From Shewanella amazonensis SB2B (GTDB taxonomy: Bacteria > Pseudomonadota > Gammaproteobacteria > Enterobacterales > Shewanellaceae): a stretch of 64,000 nucleotides of DNA. Under the pieces are notes generated by a model that was given only the letters and a program-made list of their open reading frames with translations, ran no database searches and was not told the origin of the DNA. Shown here piece after piece: positions 36,620 to 45,207 of this stretch (its first letter is position 1; each line of letters opens with the position of its first letter). The stretch spans positions 3,856,501-3,920,500 of the forward strand of contig NC_008700.1 of the NCBI RefSeq assembly GCF_000015245.1. Reading direction: 5' to 3'. The position numbers and the translations under genes were made by a program.

Positions 36620-38215
36620 CTATTTACTGCCCAAAAACAAGCGGTAAGCCGGGCTGTGGGTTTCTTCCTGCCACACAAAGCCAAGCTCGGTGAGGAAGCG
36701 GCCAAAAGCCTCGTTGTCGCCCTCCGGCACCTCGAATCCCGCCAGAACCCGACCAAAGGCAGCGCCGTGGTTGCGGTAGTGGAACAAACTGATGTTCCAG
36801 CGGCTGCCGAGGGTGGTTAAAAACTTAAGCAGTGCCCCCGGATACTCGGGAAACTCGAAGCTGAATAACCGCTCACTCAAGGGCTCTGTGGGGTGACCTC
36901 CCACCATATAACGCACATGCAGTTTGGCGGTTTCATCGCTCGATAAATCCTGCACTTCAAAGCCGCCTGAAGTGAGGGACGCGATGATCTCTTTAAGCTC
37001 CGACTGGCCACCGGAGAGCCGGATACCGGCAAACACCACGGCGCTGTCGCGGCCCGAGAAGCGGTAGTTGAATTCAGTCATGGCGCGCTTGCCCAAAAGC
37101 TCGCAAAACTTAAGAAAGCTACCGGGCACTTCCGGCACCTTCACCGCCAGCACAGCTTCCTTTTGCTCACCCAGTTCGCAGCGCTCAGACACGTATCTCA
37201 GGCTATGAAAATTCACGTTGGCGCCACTCAAAATGGCCGCCACCTTGCGGGCTGGTTTGCCCGCCTCAGCAAGAGCAGGTGTTGTCTGCGCCAGATACTT
37301 TTTCAGCCCCGCCAGAGACAGCGCGCCCGCCGGCTCAGCAATGGCACGGGTGTCTTCGAAGATATCCTTCACCGCGGCGCAGATTTCGTCTGAGCTGACG
37401 GTCACCACTTCATCCACATAGTGTTTGGCGATACGAAATGGCTCAGCGCCGATGCGCTTTACCGCTACGCCATCGGCAAAGAGGCCCACCTGGGATAAAG
37501 TCACAGGTTCACCCGCGGCCATGGCGGCCTTAAGGCAAGCGGCATCCTCAGGCTCGACCCCGATGATTTTCACCGAAGGTCGCACCGCCTTGTAATAGGC
37601 AGCGATGCCGGCCACCAGGCCACCACCGCCCACGGGCACAAATACCAGCTCCAGATCCCGCTGCTGCTGCAGCATTTCCTGCGCCACTGTGCCCTGCCCG
37701 GCAATCACAGCCTCATCATCGAAAGGCGCGATATAGACCCGGCCCTCGGTTTGCGCCAGATGCTGAGCGTGGGCGTTGGCCTGATCGAAGGACTCACCGT
37801 GCAAGAGCACATTGCCGCCACGACGACGCACCGCATCGATTTTGATATCCGGCGTGGTGGTGGGCATGACTATCACTGCATCAATGCCACGGCTTGAGGC
37901 CGACAACGCAACGCCCTGAGCATGGTTACCCGCCGAAGCGCATACCACACCGCGCTCGCACTCAGGCTGAGTCAGCTGCGAAATGCGGTTATAGGCGCCA
38001 CGCAGCTTAAAGGAATGCACCGGCTGCATGTCTTCACGCTTTAAATAAATCTCCTGCCCCAGGCGCGCCGACAGCTTGCCCATATGGGACAGGGGCGTCA
38101 CCTTGGCCACGTCATACACAGACGACAGCAGGATTTTTTGCAAATAATAATGAGCAAGATCCACAGGCTTCACCTCTGATTTATCTCTGTCACCACAGCC
38201 AGAAAAATCCAGCAT
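36620..38215 (-). CDS. ilvA: Biosynthetic threonine deaminase (threonine ammonia-lyase)
   Basis: 531 residues from ATG at 38215, one base after the ilvD stop, with GGAGG inside the ilvD end as ribosome site; an earlier ATG at 38281 would overlap ilvD. It converts threonine to 2-oxobutanoate, the first step to isoleucine. PLP-binding Lys70 lies in HSFKLRGAYN, and the glycine loop is GGGGLVAG. Two ACT-like regulatory domains occupy about 345-531, the form inhibited by isoleucine in the biosynthetic enzyme. It is the last gene of the operon. Confidence 0.96.
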   Translation of the reverse strand: MLDFSGCGDRDKSEVKPVDLAHYYLQKILLSSVYDVAKVTPLSHMGKLSARLGQEIYLKREDMQPVHSFKLRGAYNRISQLTQPECERGVVCASAGNHAQGVALSASSRGIDAVIVMPTTTPDIKIDAVRRRGGNVLLHGESFDQANAHAQHLAQTEGRVYIAPFDDEAVIAGQGTVAQEMLQQQRDLELVFVPVGGGGLVAGIAAYYKAVRPSVKIIGVEPEDAACLKAAMAAGEPVTLSQVGLFADGVAVKRIGAEPFRIAKHYVDEVVTVSSDEICAAVKDIFEDTRAIAEPAGALSLAGLKKYLAQTTPALAEAGKPARKVAAILSGANVNFHSLRYVSERCELGEQKEAVLAVKVPEVPGSFLKFCELLGKRAMTEFNYRFSGRDSAVVFAGIRLSGGQSELKEIIASLTSGGFEVQDLSSDETAKLHVRYMVGGHPTEPLSERLFSFEFPEYPGALLKFLTTLGSRWNISLFHYRNHGAAFGRVLAGFEVPEGDNEAFGRFLTELGFVWQEETHSPAYRLFLGSK

Positions 38216-38216
38216 C

Positions 38217-40073
38217 TCAGCCCTCCAGTTTGGAGACATCACGCACCGCGCCCTTATCGGCACTGGTGGCGAGCATGGCATACGCCTTCAGCGCCATCGA
38301 CACAGGGCGAACCCGTGACAGCGGTTTCCAGGCCAGCGGTCCCTTGGCATTCATGGCGGCGCGGCGGCTTTCGAGCTCGGCGTCACTCACAAGCAGCTTG
38401 ATGCTGCGGCCGGGGATATCGATATCGATACGATCGCCATTTTCAATCAGGCCTATGGTGCCGCCTGAGGCCGCCTCGGGCGAGACGTGACCGATGGACA
38501 GCCCCGAGGTACCGCCGGAGAAGCGGCCATCGGTAATGAGCGCGCACTGGGTGCCAAGGCCCCGTGACTTTAAGTAACTGGTTGGGTAGAGCATTTCCTG
38601 CATACCGGGGCCGCCTTTGGGGCCCTCAAAACGAATGACCACCACGTCACCGGCCACCACTTCGCCGCCAAGGATTCCGGCTACGGCATCTTCCTGACTC
38701 TCATATACCCGTGCCACGCCGCTGAATTTGAGGTTGGACTCATCCACGCCAGCAGTTTTGACGATACAGCCGTTTTCGGCGAGGTTGCCGGAGAGCACGG
38801 CCAGGCCACCTTCCTGACTGAAGGCAAACTCACGGCTGCGGATACAGCCTTCACGGCGGTCATCATCCAGGGTATCCCAGCGGCAGGATTGGCTGAAGGC
38901 GCGGGTCGTAGGGATGCCCGCAGGACCTGCTCGGAAAAACTCGTGCACTTTTTCATCTTTGGTCAGCACCACATCGAAGCGCTCCAGCACTGATTTCAAG
39001 GTGCCATCTTCAGAAGCCACATGGTTTACATCTGTGTGCAAAAGCCCGGCGCGGTCCAGCTCACCCAAAATGGCCATTACACCACCTGCGCGGTGCACAT
39101 CTTCCATATGGTATTTGGGCGTAGAGGGCGCCACCTTGCACAGGTGCGGCACCTTGCGGCTGATGCGGTCGATATCATCCATGGTGAAATCCACCTCGGC
39201 TTCCTGGGCCGCCGCCAGCAGGTGCAATACGGTATTGGACGAGCCGCCCATGGCCACATCCAGCGCCATGGCGTTTTCAAAGGCCTTGAACGAGGCAATG
39301 GAGCGGGGCAAAACTGAGGCATCGTCGTCACCGTAGTAACGCTTGGCAAGTTTCATTACCCGGCGACCGGCCTCGAGGAACAGCTCACGGCGATCGGCAT
39401 GGGTCGCCAGCATGGAGCCATTGCCCGGCAGTGACAAACCCAGCGCTTCGGTGAGGCAGTTCATGGAGTTGGCGGTAAACATGCCAGAGCAGCTGCCGCA
39501 GGTCGGGCAGGCACTGCGCTCGATTTTCTCGCTGTCGGCATCGCTGATACGGTCGTCCGCCGCGGCCACCATGGCGTCCACCAAATCGAGCTTAATGAGC
39601 TTGTCAGACAGCTTGGTTTTACCCGCTTCCATCGGGCCACCGGAAACAAACACCACGGGGATGTTAAGGCGCAGCGCAGCCATCAACATGCCGGGGGTGA
39701 TTTTGTCGCAGTTGCTGATGCACACCAACGCATCGGCGCAGTGGGCATTTACCATGTACTCCACACTGTCGGCAATGAGCTCCCGGGATGGTAGCGAATA
39801 CAGCATGCCGCCGTGACCCATGGCAATGCCGTCATCCACGGCGATGGTGTTGAATTCTTTGGCGATACCGCCCGCCTCTTCGATGGCCGAAGCCACGAGA
39901 GAGCCCATGTCTTTTAAGTGCACGTGCCCTGGCACAAACTGGGTAAAGGAGTTGGCAATGGCAATGATGGGCTTGCCGAAGTCGGTATCTTTCACGCCGG
40001 TGGCACGCCACAGGGCGCGGGCACCCGCCATATTGCGGCCTTCGGTACTGGTGGCAGAACGTAATTTAGCCAT
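38217..40073 (-). CDS. ilvD: Dihydroxy-acid dehydratase
   Basis: 618 residues, as in the E. coli enzyme, with AAAGGAAG before the ATG. It dehydrates 2,3-dihydroxy-isovalerate and -methylvalerate to the 2-oxo acids of the valine and isoleucine pathways. Iron-sulphur ligands are visible as Cys122 (ISNCDKITPGM) and Cys195 (CGSCSGM), with Asp81 in AVDDGIAMGH for magnesium and Lys124 after the first Cys. It follows ilvM after 89 bp and is coupled to ilvA. Confidence 0.97.
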   Translation of the reverse strand: MAKLRSATSTEGRNMAGARALWRATGVKDTDFGKPIIAIANSFTQFVPGHVHLKDMGSLVASAIEEAGGIAKEFNTIAVDDGIAMGHGGMLYSLPSRELIADSVEYMVNAHCADALVCISNCDKITPGMLMAALRLNIPVVFVSGGPMEAGKTKLSDKLIKLDLVDAMVAAADDRISDADSEKIERSACPTCGSCSGMFTANSMNCLTEALGLSLPGNGSMLATHADRRELFLEAGRRVMKLAKRYYGDDDASVLPRSIASFKAFENAMALDVAMGGSSNTVLHLLAAAQEAEVDFTMDDIDRISRKVPHLCKVAPSTPKYHMEDVHRAGGVMAILGELDRAGLLHTDVNHVASEDGTLKSVLERFDVVLTKDEKVHEFFRAGPAGIPTTRAFSQSCRWDTLDDDRREGCIRSREFAFSQEGGLAVLSGNLAENGCIVKTAGVDESNLKFSGVARVYESQEDAVAGILGGEVVAGDVVVIRFEGPKGGPGMQEMLYPTSYLKSRGLGTQCALITDGRFSGGTSGLSIGHVSPEAASGGTIGLIENGDRIDIDIPGRSIKLLVSDAELESRRAAMNAKGPLAWKPLSRVRPVSMALKAYAMLATSADKGAVRDVSKLEG

Positions 40074-40162
40074 TGAAACTTCCTTTGCTTTTTCAATTTT
40101 TCGATGGAAACAGAATATCTAACTTATGTGCTGTGAACTGGCACAGAGATCCGCTACTTGCC

Positions 40163-40414
40163 TCAGGCGCTGGCCGACTGCGGCATGGCTGGCTGCATCA
40201 CATGGCAACCGGTCACATCCACCAGCTTACACAGCTGGTTGCTCAAAAGTTCAATCGCCCGCTCGCTGGACACCGACAGTGACAGATAGACGCTTTCATC
40301 AGTGAGGCGCATATTCATGTTGGTCAGGGTAAATCCCCTGTGGCGAACAACCCTCAGCACACGCTCAACCACTTCGGGACGCTGTGCCATGGTGACTTCC
40401 AGATTATGGTTCAT
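40163..40414 (-). CDS. ilvM: Acetolactate synthase II small (regulatory) subunit
   Basis: 83 residues, an ACT-domain protein beginning MNHNLEVTMAQRPEVVERVL and resembling IlvM of E. coli. The ATG at 40414 overlaps the ilvG stop as ATGA, the usual coupling of the two subunits. A longer frame inside ilvG is rejected. It supports activity of the large subunit. Confidence 0.92.
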   Translation of the reverse strand: MNHNLEVTMAQRPEVVERVLRVVRHRGFTLTNMNMRLTDESVYLSLSVSSERAIELLSNQLCKLVDVTGCHVMQPAMPQSASA

Positions 40415-42066
40415 GTGCTTCTCTCCATTTCTTCCATCATATCGCTGTTGGAGGCACCCGGCGGAACCAGGGGCCAAACGTTAAAGGCATCATCTATGGC
40501 CACGTGCAAGAGGTAAGGCCCCTTACTGGTGAGCATTTCGGTCAGGGCTTCTTCCACTTCTTCGGCGGCAAAAATGGTGCGCCCGGGGATATCAAAGGCC
40601 GACGCCAGCGCAACAAAATCCGGGTTGTCTGACAGGTTGGTTTCGCTGTAACGCTCTTCAAAAAACAGCTGTTGCCACTGCTTCACCATGCCCAAACGCT
40701 GGTTGTCGATAAGCAGGATTTTCACCGGCAGCTTGCGGCGTTTGATGGTAGTCAGTTCCTGCACATTCATCATGAAAGAGCCATCGCCTGACACAGCCAC
40801 CACGGTGGCATCGGGGCGCGCCATCTGAGCGCCTATGGCAGCTGGCAAGCCAAAACCCATGGTGCCAAGACCTGCACTGGACAAATGATCTTCAGGGCGG
40901 CGGAAGTGCATATGCTGAGCAACCCACATCTGGTGCTGGCCCACATCGCAGCTCACTACGCTGTCCTCGGGCAACTTGTTGGCCAAACGGCGCAGCATGG
41001 CAGGGGCGTAGATGAGGCTGCCGGGGTGGTTGTAATCCCAGCGGTGTTCGGCGGCGAGCGCTTCGACCTCAGCGCGCCAAGGGTCTATATCAAGCTGCAT
41101 CTCAAGCATTGGCAACACCACACGCAGCTCGGCGGCAATGGCCACATCGGGCTGACGCAGCTTGCCAAGCTCGGCGGCATCTATATCCAGATGCAGCACT
41201 TTTGCATTGGGCGCAAATGAGGCCAAACGGCCGGTAACGCGGTCATCGAAACGGGCGCCAACCACCATCAGCAAATCACATTCCTGCACCGCAAGGTTAG
41301 CGGCCTTGCCGCCGTGCATCCCCAGCATGCCCAGGTAGCCAGGTGTGCCATGGGGGATAGCACCAAGGCCCTTGAGGGTAGCCACGGACGGCATATAGGT
41401 GGCCTTGATAAAATGGCGCAGCGGCTCGACAGCGCCGGCCATACCCACACCACCGCCTACGTACAACATGGGCTTTTTGGCGGCCGCTATCAGGGCGCGG
41501 GCGGCATCGATGTCGGCGTCCTGAACTTTGGGTTCATCTGCAACGGCCAACAGCGGCGCTCTGTATTCGAGTTTGGCTATTTGAATATCTTTGGGGATGT
41601 CAACCAGCACAGGCCCGGGTCGGCCGGAGGCCGCCAGCTCAAAGGCCCGATACAGCGTGGGGACCAGCTCATCGACTGTTTGCACCATAAAGCTGTGCTT
41701 GGTGCAGGACAGGCTCATACCAAGTACATCGATTTCCTGAAAGGCATCGGTGCCGATAACCGAGGTGGACACCTGGCCCGTGATGGCCACCACGGGCACT
41801 GAATCCAGCAGAGCATCGGCAAGGGCGGTGATGAGGTTGGTGGCGCCGGGGCCAGAGGTGGCGAAGCAGACGCCGGTTTTGCCACTGGCACGGGCATAGC
41901 CCACGGCAGCAAAGCCGGCACCCTGTTCGTGGCGGCACAGGGTGTGCTCGACTTCACTGCCGTAAAGCGCGTCGTAGATGGGCATGATGGCGCCACCGGG
42001 ATAACCGAATACCGTGTTCACCCCATGGGCGGCCAATACCTTGATGACTGCGTCAGCCCCTCTCAT
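40411..42066 (-). CDS. ilvG: Acetolactate synthase II large (catalytic) subunit
   Basis: 551 residues from ATG at 42066, preceded by AAGGA; an in-frame ATG at 42081 also has a plausible site, and homology starts at MRGADAVIKVLAAHGV. It condenses two pyruvates, or pyruvate plus 2-oxobutanoate, using thiamine diphosphate, FAD and Mg. The catalytic Glu lies in CRHEQGAGF, and the ThDP/Mg motif is GDGSFMMNVQEL...DNQRLGMV. The frame is intact, unlike the frameshifted ilvG of E. coli K-12. First enzyme gene of the operon, 129 bp after the leader peptide, with an attenuator hairpin between. Confidence 0.96.
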   Translation of the reverse strand: MRGADAVIKVLAAHGVNTVFGYPGGAIMPIYDALYGSEVEHTLCRHEQGAGFAAVGYARASGKTGVCFATSGPGATNLITALADALLDSVPVVAITGQVSTSVIGTDAFQEIDVLGMSLSCTKHSFMVQTVDELVPTLYRAFELAASGRPGPVLVDIPKDIQIAKLEYRAPLLAVADEPKVQDADIDAARALIAAAKKPMLYVGGGVGMAGAVEPLRHFIKATYMPSVATLKGLGAIPHGTPGYLGMLGMHGGKAANLAVQECDLLMVVGARFDDRVTGRLASFAPNAKVLHLDIDAAELGKLRQPDVAIAAELRVVLPMLEMQLDIDPWRAEVEALAAEHRWDYNHPGSLIYAPAMLRRLANKLPEDSVVSCDVGQHQMWVAQHMHFRRPEDHLSSAGLGTMGFGLPAAIGAQMARPDATVVAVSGDGSFMMNVQELTTIKRRKLPVKILLIDNQRLGMVKQWQQLFFEERYSETNLSDNPDFVALASAFDIPGRTIFAAEEVEEALTEMLTSKGPYLLHVAIDDAFNVWPLVPPGASNSDMMEEMERST

Positions 42067-42129
42067 CGTCTGTCCTTCCATCTGATTTCCTGCCCTGCGC
42101 CTGTACGCTAGTTTTTTAATGCCCTGAAA

Positions 42130-42165
42130 CGAGAAACCCCCCGGTCCTGTCGGAGCGGGGGGCTT
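42130..42165 (-). terminator. Attenuator terminator of the ilv leader
   Basis: On the minus strand six C pair with six G (42157-42162 with 42137-42142). An inner TCC/GGA pairing and GACA loop follow, and the hairpin ends in TTTCTCGTTT. It lies between the Ile/Val/Leu-rich leader peptide and ilvG, where an attenuator is expected. Confidence 0.8.
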
Positions 42166-42195
42166 TTCTGCAACTTCTTTCCTGGATTAGGTCTG

Positions 42196-42282
42196 TCAGT
42201 TTGCCATGCGCCGTCCCCGCTGTGATTTAATAATCACTACGGTAATAATCACGAGAATGAGCTTGGCAGCCTGGTTAAACAC
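42196..42282 (-). CDS. ilvL: ilv operon leader peptide (28 aa, GTG start)
   Basis: A short frame not usually called by gene finders: GTG at 42282, TGA at 42196, with an AAGGA site 11 bases before the start. Residues 8-18 read LILVIITVVII, so ten of eleven are Ile, Val or Leu. This is the signature of a branched-chain amino acid leader peptide, and the sequence differs from that of E. coli IlvL. Ribosome stalling at these codons when charged tRNAs are scarce would prevent the downstream terminator from forming and allow ilvGMDA transcription. Start codon assignment is by reading frame and spacing only. Confidence 0.85.
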   Translation of the reverse strand: MFNQAAKLILVIITVVIIKSQRGRRMAN

Positions 42283-42451
42283 GTTTGACAGAGTCCTTAG
42301 TAACTTGCGAATTCGTTTCTGATTGTCGCCTTTTTCAGCGAGCTTTAAGAATTAGCACAAAGCCCGCTGGGTTTACAACAGAAAATTTTGCATTCCAAAA
42401 AAGATTCAGCTTCCCTGCCGAGACAATGCAAACAACAACAGAAAAAGTATC

Positions 42452-42513
42452 GAGCTTGGCCACAAGCTCAGGTCTTTCGACCTTGCCGCAGTTGTGACTA
42501 CTCAACACAACTG
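42452..42513. other. Cluster of three perfect hairpins between ilvC and ilvL
   Basis: Three consecutive perfect inverted repeats: gagctt/aagctc (42452-42469), aggtc/gacct (42470-42483) and cagttgtg/cacaactg (42489-42513). They lie 66-127 bases past the ilvC stop and ~170 bases upstream of the ilvL start. No T-run follows on either strand. They could form the 3' end of ilvC mRNA, part of the upstream control region of ilvGMDA, or a small RNA. The rest of the 42283-42578 stretch shows nothing else clear. Confidence 0.5.
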
Positions 42514-42578
42514 TTGCAGTATTGCATTTGTTGCAGCCGGGTCGCTGGCTCCTTGAACGGCCCGGCGTGGTGCCCCTG

Positions 42579-44060
42579 TTACTGGGCAGCGCTGATGCGC
42601 TTCATGTCTTTCATGTAGCCACGCAGCTCTTCGCCGATAAACTCAACGGCGGTGTTGCGGATGGCTTGATTCACTTCAATCAAACGCACGTTATCCACGG
42701 CGTTGCTGCTGTCTTTCAGCCCACCACCCAAATACTCGGCCGACATGGATTTCACATAGTCGCGCAGCAGAGGTACGGCGGCATGGTTGAACAGATAGCA
42801 GCCATATTCGGCGGTATCTGAAATCACCACATTCATCTCGTACAGACGCTTACGGGCGATGGTGTTGGCGATAAGCGGTGTTTCGTGCAGCGACTCATAA
42901 TAGGCTGATTCTTCGATGATTCCGGCGTCAACCATGGTATCGAATGCCAGCTCAACACCGGCCTTGATCATGGCAACCAGGAAGATGCCCTTGTCGAAGT
43001 AAGTCTGTTCGTCGATGTGCTCATTGCTGCTTGGCGCATTCTCAAAGGCAGTCTCGTTGGTTTCGGCGCGCCAGCGCAGCAGATTGGCATCGTCGTTGGC
43101 CCAGTCTGCCATCATGGTGCGGGAGAATTCGCCGCTGATGATGTCATCCATGTGCTTCTCGAACAGAGGTGCCAGAATGCCTTTCAATTCTTCAGCCATA
43201 TCAAAGGCTTTAATCTTGGCTGGGTTGGACAGGCGATCCATCATATTGGTAATGCCGCCCTGCTTGAGCGCTTCGGTGATGGTCTCCAGCCCCTGCTGGA
43301 TAAGCTTGGCGGCATAGCCAGGCTCAACACCGTCGGCCACCATTTTCTCGTAGCCGAGGATGGCTGAGGTTTGCAACATGCCACACAGGATGGTCTGCTC
43401 GCCCATCAGATCCGATTTTACTTCGGCGATAAACGAAGAGTGTAGTACACCGGCACGGTCGCCGCCGGTGGCACTGGCATAGGCCTTGGCAATCTCTAGG
43501 CCATCACCGCGTGGATCGTTCTCTGGGTGAACCGCAATCAGGGTTGGTACACCGAAACCGCGCTTGTATTCTTCACGCACTTCGGTGCCAGGGCACTTGG
43601 GCGCCACCATGATGACGGTGATATCGGGGCGAACCTGCATGCCTTCTTCAACTATGTTGAAACCGTGGGAGTATGACAGGGTCGCGCCCTGCTTCATCAG
43701 CGGCATTACGGTGTTAACCACGTTGGAGTGCTGCTTGTCCGGCGTCAGGTTCAGTACCAGATCCGCCTGTGGGATCAGCTCTTCAAAGGTACCTACGGTA
43801 AAACCGTTGTCGGTGGCCTTCTTCCAGGAAGCACGCTTTTCAGCAATAGCCTCAGCGCGCAGGGCATAGGAGATATTCAGGCCGGAGTCGCGCATGTTCA
43901 GACCCTGGTTCAGGCCTTGGGCGCCACAGCCGAGGATAACGATATTCCAGCCCTTGATGTAGTCACAGCCATTTTCAAACTCGCTGCGATCCATAAAACG
44001 ACACTGACTCAACTGCGCCAGCTGCTGCCGTAAATTCAATGAGTTAAAGTAGTTAGCCAT
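42579..44060 (-). CDS. ilvC: Ketol-acid reductoisomerase (class II)
   Basis: 493 residues from ATG at 44060, where homology to E. coli IlvC begins (MANYFNSLNLRQQL); a GTG 12 bases upstream is closer to the AAGGA site but not favoured. It is the long, class II enzyme with duplicated C-terminal domain. It converts acetolactate and acetohydroxybutyrate to the dihydroxy acids using NADPH and Mg. The Rossmann loop is GCGAQGLNQG. It is transcribed divergently from ilvY, as in enterobacteria. Confidence 0.96.
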   Translation of the reverse strand: MANYFNSLNLRQQLAQLSQCRFMDRSEFENGCDYIKGWNIVILGCGAQGLNQGLNMRDSGLNISYALRAEAIAEKRASWKKATDNGFTVGTFEELIPQADLVLNLTPDKQHSNVVNTVMPLMKQGATLSYSHGFNIVEEGMQVRPDITVIMVAPKCPGTEVREEYKRGFGVPTLIAVHPENDPRGDGLEIAKAYASATGGDRAGVLHSSFIAEVKSDLMGEQTILCGMLQTSAILGYEKMVADGVEPGYAAKLIQQGLETITEALKQGGITNMMDRLSNPAKIKAFDMAEELKGILAPLFEKHMDDIISGEFSRTMMADWANDDANLLRWRAETNETAFENAPSSNEHIDEQTYFDKGIFLVAMIKAGVELAFDTMVDAGIIEESAYYESLHETPLIANTIARKRLYEMNVVISDTAEYGCYLFNHAAVPLLRDYVKSMSAEYLGGGLKDSSNAVDNVRLIEVNQAIRNTAVEFIGEELRGYMKDMKRISAAQ

Positions 44061-44275
44061 AGTGAATACCACTTATCCTTCGTCAATTGGGTTCAAACAA
44101 TCAGTGTGACCTTAATATCATCAACCGATTGTGATTGAACTCACTATAGAACAGAGATAGCATTGCTCAAAATGATATAAACGAAACTTTATATTTCAAT
44201 TTTTGCAACAAACTTACCCTGGAAAGGTTTTGATGTGGCGTCCGGCATAGCTATCAGGACACCTGTGAGGTTGGC
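44061..44275. promoter_or_regulatory. ilvC-ilvY divergent control region
   Basis: 215 bases between the two start codons. For ilvC, a minus-strand promoter can be proposed at TTGAGC (44165-44170) and TATAGT (44143-44148), 16 bases apart. The A+T-rich stretch near 44180-44212, with TTCAATTTTTGCAA, is a possible IlvY-binding region. In E. coli, IlvY bound between the genes activates ilvC when acetolactate or acetohydroxybutyrate is present. The IlvY site itself is not certain. Confidence 0.5.
44130..44145. promoter_or_regulatory. CRP-like site in the ilvC-ilvY region
   Basis: TGTGATTGAACTCACT matches the TGTGA-N6-TCACA consensus at 9 of 10 positions. It overlaps the proposed ilvC -10 box, so binding would more likely hinder ilvC than activate it. 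No experimental support. Confidence 0.4.
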
Positions 44276-45154
44276 ATGGATATTCGTGAAATAAAGCTGT
44301 TTTTAAACCTGTGTGACACCCTGCAGTTTGCCCGCACGGCGGAGCAGATGCATGTGAGCCCATCCACCTTAAGCCGTGCCATGCAACGACTGGAAGAAGA
44401 AGCCGGTACCCGACTGTTTGAGCGCGACAATCGCAGCGTGAGTCTGACCTCGGCCGGCGTGGAATTTCGCCGATTTGCGCAGGATATGATGAATAGCTGG
44501 GAGCAGCTGGTAAGCCGAATCGACCCCAATCAATTGCAACTAAAAGGCAGGCTGAATCTCTATTGCTCGGTCACTGCAGCTTACAGTCACCTCCCCAAGC
44601 TGCTGGACAGATTTCGCCGCGAGCACCCCCTGGTAGAAATCGTGCTCAATACCGGTGATGCTGCCAACGCGGTGGGGGAGGTTCAACAAAACCGCGCCGA
44701 CATCGCCATTGCCGCCTTGCCAGAGCCTTTTCCCGATAACCTGCATTTTTCGCCGATTGAAACCATTCCCCTGAGTATCATTGCACCCCAGGTGGCGTGC
44801 CGCGCGCGGGAGCTGCTCGGTGAAGAGACCGTTCCCTGGGACAAGCTGCCCTTTATCATTCCGGAGCACGGTCCCGGAAGACGCCGCGCCGATGCCTGGT
44901 TCAAAGCCATGGGGATCAATGCCAACATATACGCCAAGGTGTCGGGACACGAGGCCATTATCTCCATGGTGGCACTGGGCTGCGGCGTGAGTATCACCCC
45001 TGAAGTGGTGATTCAGCACAGTCCGGTGCGCGATCGCATTGCGCTTATTCCAAGCCCGGTGGCCATTGCACCCTTTGAGCTGGGATGTTGTTGCAAGACC
45101 AAACGCAGGGACGACCCGCTGATTGCTGCCTTTCTCGCGTGCATTGACTATTAA
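44276..45154 (+). CDS. ilvY: LysR-family regulator IlvY, activator of ilvC
   Basis: 292 residues, usual for LysR proteins. The N-terminal winged helix reads MDIREIKLFLNLCDTLQFARTA...SPSTLSRAMQRLEEEAG, with a PBP-like effector domain after about residue 90. Divergent placement from ilvC and overall resemblance support IlvY. A bidirectional terminator follows. Confidence 0.92.
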   Translation: MDIREIKLFLNLCDTLQFARTAEQMHVSPSTLSRAMQRLEEEAGTRLFERDNRSVSLTSAGVEFRRFAQDMMNSWEQLVSRIDPNQLQLKGRLNLYCSVTAAYSHLPKLLDRFRREHPLVEIVLNTGDAANAVGEVQQNRADIAIAALPEPFPDNLHFSPIETIPLSIIAPQVACRARELLGEETVPWDKLPFIIPEHGPGRRRADAWFKAMGINANIYAKVSGHEAIISMVALGCGVSITPEVVIQHSPVRDRIALIPSPVAIAPFELGCCCKTKRRDDPLIAAFLACIDY

Positions 45155-45168
45155 GTTGAACCCCAACG

Positions 45169-45196
45169 AAAAAGGCCGCTTAATGCGGCCTTTTTT
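45169..45196. terminator. Bidirectional terminator between ilvY and paeA
   Basis: An 8-bp stem (aggccgc / gcggcct, extended by A/T pairs) with TTAAT-type loop, flanked by A5 and T6, between two convergent genes. Confidence 0.9.
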
Positions 45197-45207
45197 CATG
45201 TTGGTCG

